DNA of 64,000 nucleotides from Neohoeflea coraliihabitans (lineage in GTDB: Bacteria > Pseudomonadota > Alphaproteobacteria > Rhizobiales > Rhizobiaceae). This document shows positions 58,530-64,000 of the stretch, piece after piece. Both the position numbers and the translations under genes were made by a program. Numbering within the stretch: the stretch's first letter is position 1; every line of letters starts with the position of its first letter. The notes under the pieces were generated by a model that had not been told where the DNA came from, did not search any database, and saw nothing but the letters and a program-made list of their open reading frames with translations. The DNA is taken from the NCBI RefSeq assembly GCF_019334345.1, contig NZ_JAHWQX010000003.1, positions 727,378 to 791,377 of the forward strand, read 5' to 3'.

Positions 58530-58542
58530 TTTGTTCTGGTCC

Positions 58543-58743
58543 TCAGGCCTTGGTGTCCGCCGCCTTCTGGCGGCTGATCGTCTTGATGCGGGCAATATCG
58601 CGGCGCACCTGGCGCACGCGCGACGTCTTTTCCAGCTGGCTGGTGGCCGTCTGGAAACGCAGGTTGAACTGCTCTTTCTTCAGCTTGGCAAGCTCATCGT
58701 TGAGCTCGTCGACGCTCATGGCGCGGACATCTGCGGCTTTCAT
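58543..58743 (-). CDS. rpmC: 50S ribosomal protein L29
   Basis: A 66-residue L29 ([40 protein letters not shown]), a two-helix protein by the exit tunnel. The ATG at 58743 lies 11 bp after rplP. Confidence 0.97.
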   Translation of the reverse strand: MKAADVRAMSVDELNDELAKLKKEQFNLRFQTATSQLEKTSRVRQVRRDIARIKTISRQKAADTKA

Positions 58744-58753
58744 GGTCGTTTCC

Positions 58754-59167
58754 TTACTCTGCGATGCGTTGCACGAAGCGGGTCTTGACCGAAAGCTTGG
58801 CGGCGCCGAGGCGCAGTGCTTCGCGGGCAATCTCTTCGCTGACGCCGTCAATCTCGAACATGATCCGGCCAGGCTTGACACGCGCGGCCCAATAATCGAC
58901 CGAGCCCTTGCCCTTACCCATGCGGACTTCCGTCGGCTTGGAGGTGACAGGCAGGTCCGGGAAGATGCGGATCCAGACGCGACCAGCACGCTTCATGTGA
59001 CGGGTGATGGCGCGACGGGCAGCTTCGATCTGACGTGCATTGACGCGATCTGGCTCCTGCGCCTTCAAGCCGAACGAACCGAAATTCAGGTCACTGCCAC
59101 CCTTGGCAACGCCCTTGATGCGGCCCTTGAACTGCTTGCGGTACTTGGTACGCTTTGGCTGCAACAT
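58754..59167 (-). CDS. rplP: 50S ribosomal protein L16
   Basis: A 137-residue L16 ([60 protein letters not shown]). It shapes the A-site tRNA elbow contact. It follows rpsC by about 32 bp. Confidence 0.98.
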   Translation of the reverse strand: MLQPKRTKYRKQFKGRIKGVAKGGSDLNFGSFGLKAQEPDRVNARQIEAARRAITRHMKRAGRVWIRIFPDLPVTSKPTEVRMGKGKGSVDYWAARVKPGRIMFEIDGVSEEIAREALRLGAAKLSVKTRFVQRIAE

Positions 59168-59199
59168 TGTTCACATTCTCCGAATTACGTAACCAGCGC

Positions 59200-59903
<704 letters not shown>

Positions 59904-59904
<1 letters not shown>

Positions 59905-60290
59905 TATGCGGCCTCCTGCTCTTCGACTGCACGCACGACGATGGTGAGGTGCGAGAACGGCTTCTCGATGCGCGATGCGCGGCCGCGGCCACGGGCGTGG
60001 AAACGCTTCATGACGATCGACTTGCCGACAAAGGCCTCGGCGACGACCAGAGCGTCCACGTCGAGGTCATGATTGTTTTCCGCGTTGGCAATCGCCGATT
60101 CCAGCGTCTTGCGGACCGTCCCGGCAATCCGCTTGCGCGAAAATTCGAGATCGGCAAGAGCCTGCTCGACCTTCTTGCCGCGGATCATTGCCGCAACGAG
60201 ATTGAGCTTCTGCGGGCTGACGCGAATGGTGCGGGCGACGGCCTGAGCCTCATTGTCCTTGAGCCGGCGCGGGGTTTTTGCCTTGCCCAT
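59904..60290 (-). CDS. rplV: 50S ribosomal protein L22
   Basis: A 128-residue L22 with [17 protein letters not shown] start ([20 protein letters not shown]) and the loop [20 protein letters not shown] reaching the exit tunnel wall, the site of macrolide-resistance changes in other bacteria. It follows rpsS by 2 bp. Confidence 0.98.
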
Positions 60291-60292
60291 CG

Positions 60293-60571
60293 TTACTTCC
60301 TCTTCGCTTTCTTATCGGCGCCGTGACCGTAATAGGTCCGGGTCGGAGCGTATTCGCCAAGCTTCTGGCCCACCATGTCTTCGGAAACCGAAACCGGGAT
60401 GTGCTTGCTGCCGTTGTAGACGCCGAAGGTCAGTCCGACGAACTGCGGCAGGATGGTGGAGCGGCGGCTCCACGTCTTGATTACTTCATTGCGGCCGCCT
60501 TCACGGACCTTCTCAGCTTTCTTGAGAAGATAACCGTCAACAAACGGACCTTTCCAAACCGAACGAGCCAT
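60293..60571 (-). CDS. rpsS: 30S ribosomal protein S19
   Basis: A 92-residue S19 ([59 protein letters not shown]). It is part of the 30S head near the decoding site. It follows rplB by 15 bp. Confidence 0.98.
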   Translation of the reverse strand: MARSVWKGPFVDGYLLKKAEKVREGGRNEVIKTWSRRSTILPQFVGLTFGVYNGSKHIPVSVSEDMVGQKLGEYAPTRTYYGHGADKKAKRK

Positions 60572-60586
60572 TCTCGACGTCCTCTC

Positions 60587-61423
60587 TTATTTCTTGCGCT
60601 GGTGGCGCGACCGCATGATGAAGCGATCCGTCGACTTGTTCGAACGGGTGCGCTTGCCCTTGGTCGGCTTGCCCCAGGGACTGACAGGGTGGCGACCACC
60701 CGATGTACGGCCTTCACCACCGCCATGCGGGTGATCGACCGGGTTCATGGCAACACCGCGAACGGAAGGACGCTTGCCGCGCCAGCGGGTGCGACCGGCC
60801 TTGCCGTCATTGATGTTGAGGTGATCGGGGTTGGAGACGGCACCGACCGTGGCCAGGCACAGGCCCTGCACGAGGCGCTGCTCACCGGAATTGAGCCGCA
60901 GGATGGCCATGCCCTGGTCACGACCGACCAGTTGCGCATAGGCGCCGGCCGAACGGGCCACCTGGCCGCCTTTTTGCGGTTTCATCTCGATGTTGTGCAC
61001 GATCGTGCCGACCGGCATGAACTGCAGCGGCATCGTGTTGCCCGGCTTGACGTCGACTGCCTTGTCGGAGGCGATGACCTTGTCACCAACCGCCAGACGC
61101 TGCGGCGCCAGGATGTAGGACTGCTCGCCATCCGAATAGGTGATCAGGGCGATGAAGGCGGTGCGGTTCGGGTCATATTCCAGACGCTCGACCGTCGCTT
61201 CGACATTGAACTTGCGACGCTTGAAATCGACGATCCGGTAGGTGCGCTTGTGTCCGCCACCAATCCGGCGCGCCGTGATGCGGCCGGTGTTGTTGCGGCC
61301 GCCCTTGCGCGACAGACCTTCGGTCAGGCTCTTGACCGGCTTGCCCTTGTGCAGACCCGAACGGTCGACGATGACCAGCTGGCGCTGGCTCGGTGTCGTC
61401 GGGTTGTAAGTCTTGAGTGCCAT
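60587..61423 (-). CDS. rplB: 50S ribosomal protein L2
   Basis: A 278-residue L2 with [20 protein letters not shown], the peptidyl-transferase-site histidine region [20 protein letters not shown] and [15 protein letters not shown] at the end. It follows rplW by about 35 bp. Confidence 0.98.
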   Translation of the reverse strand: MALKTYNPTTPSQRQLVIVDRSGLHKGKPVKSLTEGLSRKGGRNNTGRITARRIGGGHKRTYRIVDFKRRKFNVEATVERLEYDPNRTAFIALITYSDGEQSYILAPQRLAVGDKVIASDKAVDVKPGNTMPLQFMPVGTIVHNIEMKPQKGGQVARSAGAYAQLVGRDQGMAILRLNSGEQRLVQGLCLATVGAVSNPDHLNINDGKAGRTRWRGKRPSVRGVAMNPVDHPHGGGEGRTSGGRHPVSPWGKPTKGKRTRSNKSTDRFIMRSRHQRKK

Positions 61424-61458
61424 GTTTCCGTTCCCTTTGGGGGCTGTTCCGCTCGACC

Positions 61459-61752
61459 TTACAGGCCGGTGGTGACGTCGATCGACTGACCGTCAGCCAG
61501 CGTCACATACGCTTTCTTCACATCGTTCTGCTTGCCGACATGACCGCGGAAGCGCTTGGTCTTGCCCTTGCGCAGCAACGTGTTGACGGCGGTGACCTTG
61601 ACCCCGAACAGCGCTTCGACAGCGGCCTTGATTTCCGGCTTGCTGGCGCTGCGGGCGACATTGAAGACGACCTGGTTGGATTCCGACGCCAGGGTCGACT
61701 TTTCGGTGATCGACGGCGAGACGATCACGTCATAGTGGCGAAGATCGGTCAT
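61459..61752 (-). CDS. rplW: 50S ribosomal protein L23
   Basis: A 97-residue L23 ([40 protein letters not shown]). It forms the exit-tunnel docking site for trigger factor and SRP. It overlaps the rplD stop by 4 bp. Confidence 0.97.
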   Translation of the reverse strand: MTDLRHYDVIVSPSITEKSTLASESNQVVFNVARSASKPEIKAAVEALFGVKVTAVNTLLRKGKTKRFRGHVGKQNDVKKAYVTLADGQSIDVTTGL

Positions 61753-62369
61753 TTGAAGCGTTCCTCCAGGGCCGCCAGGGCGTCCTTCGACAAGACCAGC
61801 TTGCCGCGGCGCAGGATGTCGTAAACATTGATCCCCTGAACCGGCAGAACATCGACATTCGGGATGTTCTTGGCCGCCAGGCGGAAATTGGTGTCGAGCT
61901 CGTTGCCACCGATGACCAGGGCATTGGTGATGCCGAGCTTGCCGAGCGAGGCCGCGAGACCCTTGGTCTTGGCTTCGGACGCGGTCAGAGCGTCGATGAC
62001 GATCAGGTCGGATCCCTTGGCCTTGACCGACAGCGCATGGCGCAGGCCGAGAGCGCGGACCTTCTTGGGCAGATCATGGGCATGGCTGCGCACGACCGGT
62101 CCGTGGGCACGGCCACCGCCGCGGAACTGCGGCGCACGCGCCGAGTGGTGACGGGCGCGGCCGGTGCCCTTCTGCTTGTACATCTTGGCGCCGGTGCGCG
62201 AGACTTCCGAGCGGCCGAGGGTCTTGTGCGTGCCCTGCTGGCGCTTGGCCAGCTGCCAGCGCACGACGCGCTGCAGAAGATCCTGGCGCGGATCGAGGCC
62301 GAAGACGGTGTCGGAAAGCGAAATCTTCCCGGCGTCCTTGCCTTCAAGGGTGGTGATGGTGAGATCCAT
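61749..62369 (-). CDS. rplD: 50S ribosomal protein L4
   Basis: A 206-residue L4 with the tunnel loop [20 protein letters not shown] and [20 protein letters not shown]. In E. coli L4 also represses the S10 operon through its leader; whether that operates here cannot be seen. It overlaps the rplC stop by one base. Confidence 0.98.
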   Translation of the reverse strand: MDLTITTLEGKDAGKISLSDTVFGLDPRQDLLQRVVRWQLAKRQQGTHKTLGRSEVSRTGAKMYKQKGTGRARHHSARAPQFRGGGRAHGPVVRSHAHDLPKKVRALGLRHALSVKAKGSDLIVIDALTASEAKTKGLAASLGKLGITNALVIGGNELDTNFRLAAKNIPNVDVLPVQGINVYDILRRGKLVLSKDALAALEERFK

Positions 62370-63112
62370 TATTCGGCTCCCTCATTCGAGGCCTCGGCAG
62401 CAGGCGCTGCGTCATTTGATGCTTCGGCAGCTGCTGCAGCCGCGCGCAGACCCGCAGGACGGGGTGCATCGGCCGGAACGCCGGACTTGATGGCGTCACG
62501 CACGACGATCCAGGAGCCCTTGGCACCCGGTACGGCGCCGCGAACAAGGATCAGACCGCGATCAGCGTCGGTCGAGACAACCTGCAGGTTCTGGGTCGTG
62601 ACCTTGGTCTGACCCATGTGGCCGGCCATCTTCTTGCCCTTCCAGACCTTTCCCGGATCCTGGTTGGAACCGGTCGAGCCGTGCGAACGGTGCGAGACCG
62701 AGACGCCGTGGGTGGCGCGCAGGCCGCCGAAATTGTGCCGCTTCATGGCACCGGCGAAGCCCTTGCCCTGGGTGATCCCCGAGACATCGACAAGCTGGCC
62801 GGCAATGAAGTGCTCGGCGGTCAGTTCCGCGCCGACATCAATCAGATTGTCGGTGGAGACGCGAAACTCGACGACCTTGCTCTTCGGCTCGACCTTGGCG
62901 ACCGAGAAATGGCCGCGCAGGGCCTTGGACGTGTTCTTGACCTTGGCCATGCCGGCACCGAGCTGAACGGCGGTGTAACCGTTCTTTTCGTCGGTCCGCT
63001 GGGCCACAACCTGGCAGTTGTCCAGCTTGAGGACGGTCACGGGGACGTGTTCGCCGGCGTCGTTGTAGACCCGGGTCATCCCAACCTTCTGTGCAATCAC
63101 ACCTGAACGCAT
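62369..63112 (-). CDS. rplC: 50S ribosomal protein L3
   Basis: A 247-residue L3 ([57 protein letters not shown]). The GSTGSNQDP loop holds the glutamine methylated by PrmB in other bacteria. The last 25 residues are an Ala-rich tail with two EASN repeats ([14 protein letters not shown]), encoded by a 30-bp imperfect duplication. Confidence 0.97.
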   Translation of the reverse strand: MRSGVIAQKVGMTRVYNDAGEHVPVTVLKLDNCQVVAQRTDEKNGYTAVQLGAGMAKVKNTSKALRGHFSVAKVEPKSKVVEFRVSTDNLIDVGAELTAEHFIAGQLVDVSGITQGKGFAGAMKRHNFGGLRATHGVSVSHRSHGSTGSNQDPGKVWKGKKMAGHMGQTKVTTQNLQVVSTDADRGLILVRGAVPGAKGSWIVVRDAIKSGVPADAPRPAGLRAAAAAAEASNDAAPAAEASNEGAE

Positions 63113-63190
63113 CGGTTCGTTCCTCTCGAAGCGGCCGTCGGGGCGCCCTGCCCCTCAAGCCTCTTGGTTTTCAGCTCTCGGCCCCTGGCC

Positions 63191-63499
63191 TTAAAGCTTG
63201 ATTTCCACATCCACGCCGGCAGCCAGGTCGAGCTTCATCAAAGCGTCGACGGTCTGCGGCGTCGGGTCCACAATGTCGAGCAAGCGCTTGTGGGTGCGCA
63301 TCTCGAACTGTTCGCGGCTTTTCTTGTCGATGTGCGGCGAACGGTTGACCGTGAATTTTTCAATGCGGGTCGGCAGCGGAACCGGACCGCGGACACCGGC
63401 ACCGGTGCGCTTGGCGGTCGAAACGATTTCGCGCGTCGAGGCATCGAGCACCCGGTGGTCAAACGCCTTGAGGCGGATGCGGATATTCTGGCCGTTCAT
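63191..63499 (-). CDS. rpsJ: 30S ribosomal protein S10
   Basis: A 102-residue S10/NusE ([60 protein letters not shown]). Besides the 30S head it works in transcription antitermination. It follows tuf by 75 bp and opens the S10 operon. Confidence 0.98.
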   Translation of the reverse strand: MNGQNIRIRLKAFDHRVLDASTREIVSTAKRTGAGVRGPVPLPTRIEKFTVNRSPHIDKKSREQFEMRTHKRLLDIVDPTPQTVDALMKLDLAAGVDVEIKL

Positions 63500-63574
63500 T
63501 CGACTTGTCCTTGTTCGTGTGAGATGCCGTGCGCGACCCGATGGACGGGCCCCGCACGGCCTTCACTTTTTTTC

Positions 63575-64000
<426 letters not shown>

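Overview
The window is a 64 kb, GC-rich stretch of bacterial chromosome. Gene content and order point to an alphaproteobacterium of the Hyphomicrobiales (Rhizobiales): the run rpsB-tsf-pyrH-frr-uppS-cdsA-rseP-bamA-lpxD-fabZ-lpxA-lpxI-lpxB beside gltA, LpxI instead of LpxH, ClpS-ClpA, an EipB (DUF1849) protein, a phasin, an ATP12-type F1-ATPase chaperone, and secY-adk-rpsM-rpsK-rpoA-rplQ. Genus and species cannot be read from the sequence alone.

Layout. (1) 1-2804: gltA (citrate synthase), then a PrlF-YhaV type II toxin-antitoxin pair. (2) 2857-16191, all minus: translation factors and cell-envelope synthesis. Ribosomal protein S2, EF-Ts, UMP kinase and ribosome recycling factor are followed by undecaprenyl-PP synthase, CDP-diglyceride synthase, the RseP protease, BamA and the lipid A genes lpxD/fabZ/lpxA/lpxI/lpxB, mostly with 4-bp overlaps. 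(3) 16375-25236: eipB, a RidA-family gene, a glycerophosphodiesterase, a FemAB/GNAT-like gene, a HIT hydrolase, azlCD, clpA-clpS and a phasin with a well-formed promoter. (4) 25558-37107: a D,D-carboxypeptidase with a SPOR domain, a DnaJ-domain/VWA pair, a DUF1489 gene, L-serine dehydratase, a 32-codon membrane-protein gene divergent from a DUF599 gene, a DUF1624 membrane acyltransferase, an ICMT-like methyltransferase, a MerR regulator, MgtE and a cupin/4-TM pair. (5) 37216-48817: a LysR regulator, tRNA-Leu(GAG), lipB, an XRE regulator with frmA-fghA (formaldehyde detoxification), a lipoprotein, atp12-HAD-rluC, crcB, rarA and a Do-type protease. (6) 49080-64000, all minus: the str/S10/spc/alpha ribosomal superoperon from tuf (cut by the window edge) to rplQ, ending in a strong intrinsic terminator.

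Most of the window is housekeeping. The main accessory signals are the PrlF-YhaV module and the 31.0-31.5 kb intergenic region. That region holds an unannotated 32-codon gene (Shine-Dalgarno, one TM helix, terminator), two TTAA-N7-TTAA boxes of the CtrA type placed one towards each divergent gene, and a perfect DnaA box. A second theme is short imperfect tandem duplications of 10-21 bp at gene edges (gltA, mgtE, the 4-TM gene, the LysR gene, fghA, the crcB start). Starts were often moved inward from the longest frame to an ATG or GTG with a ribosome-binding site. All functional names are by family recognition; no database search was run.
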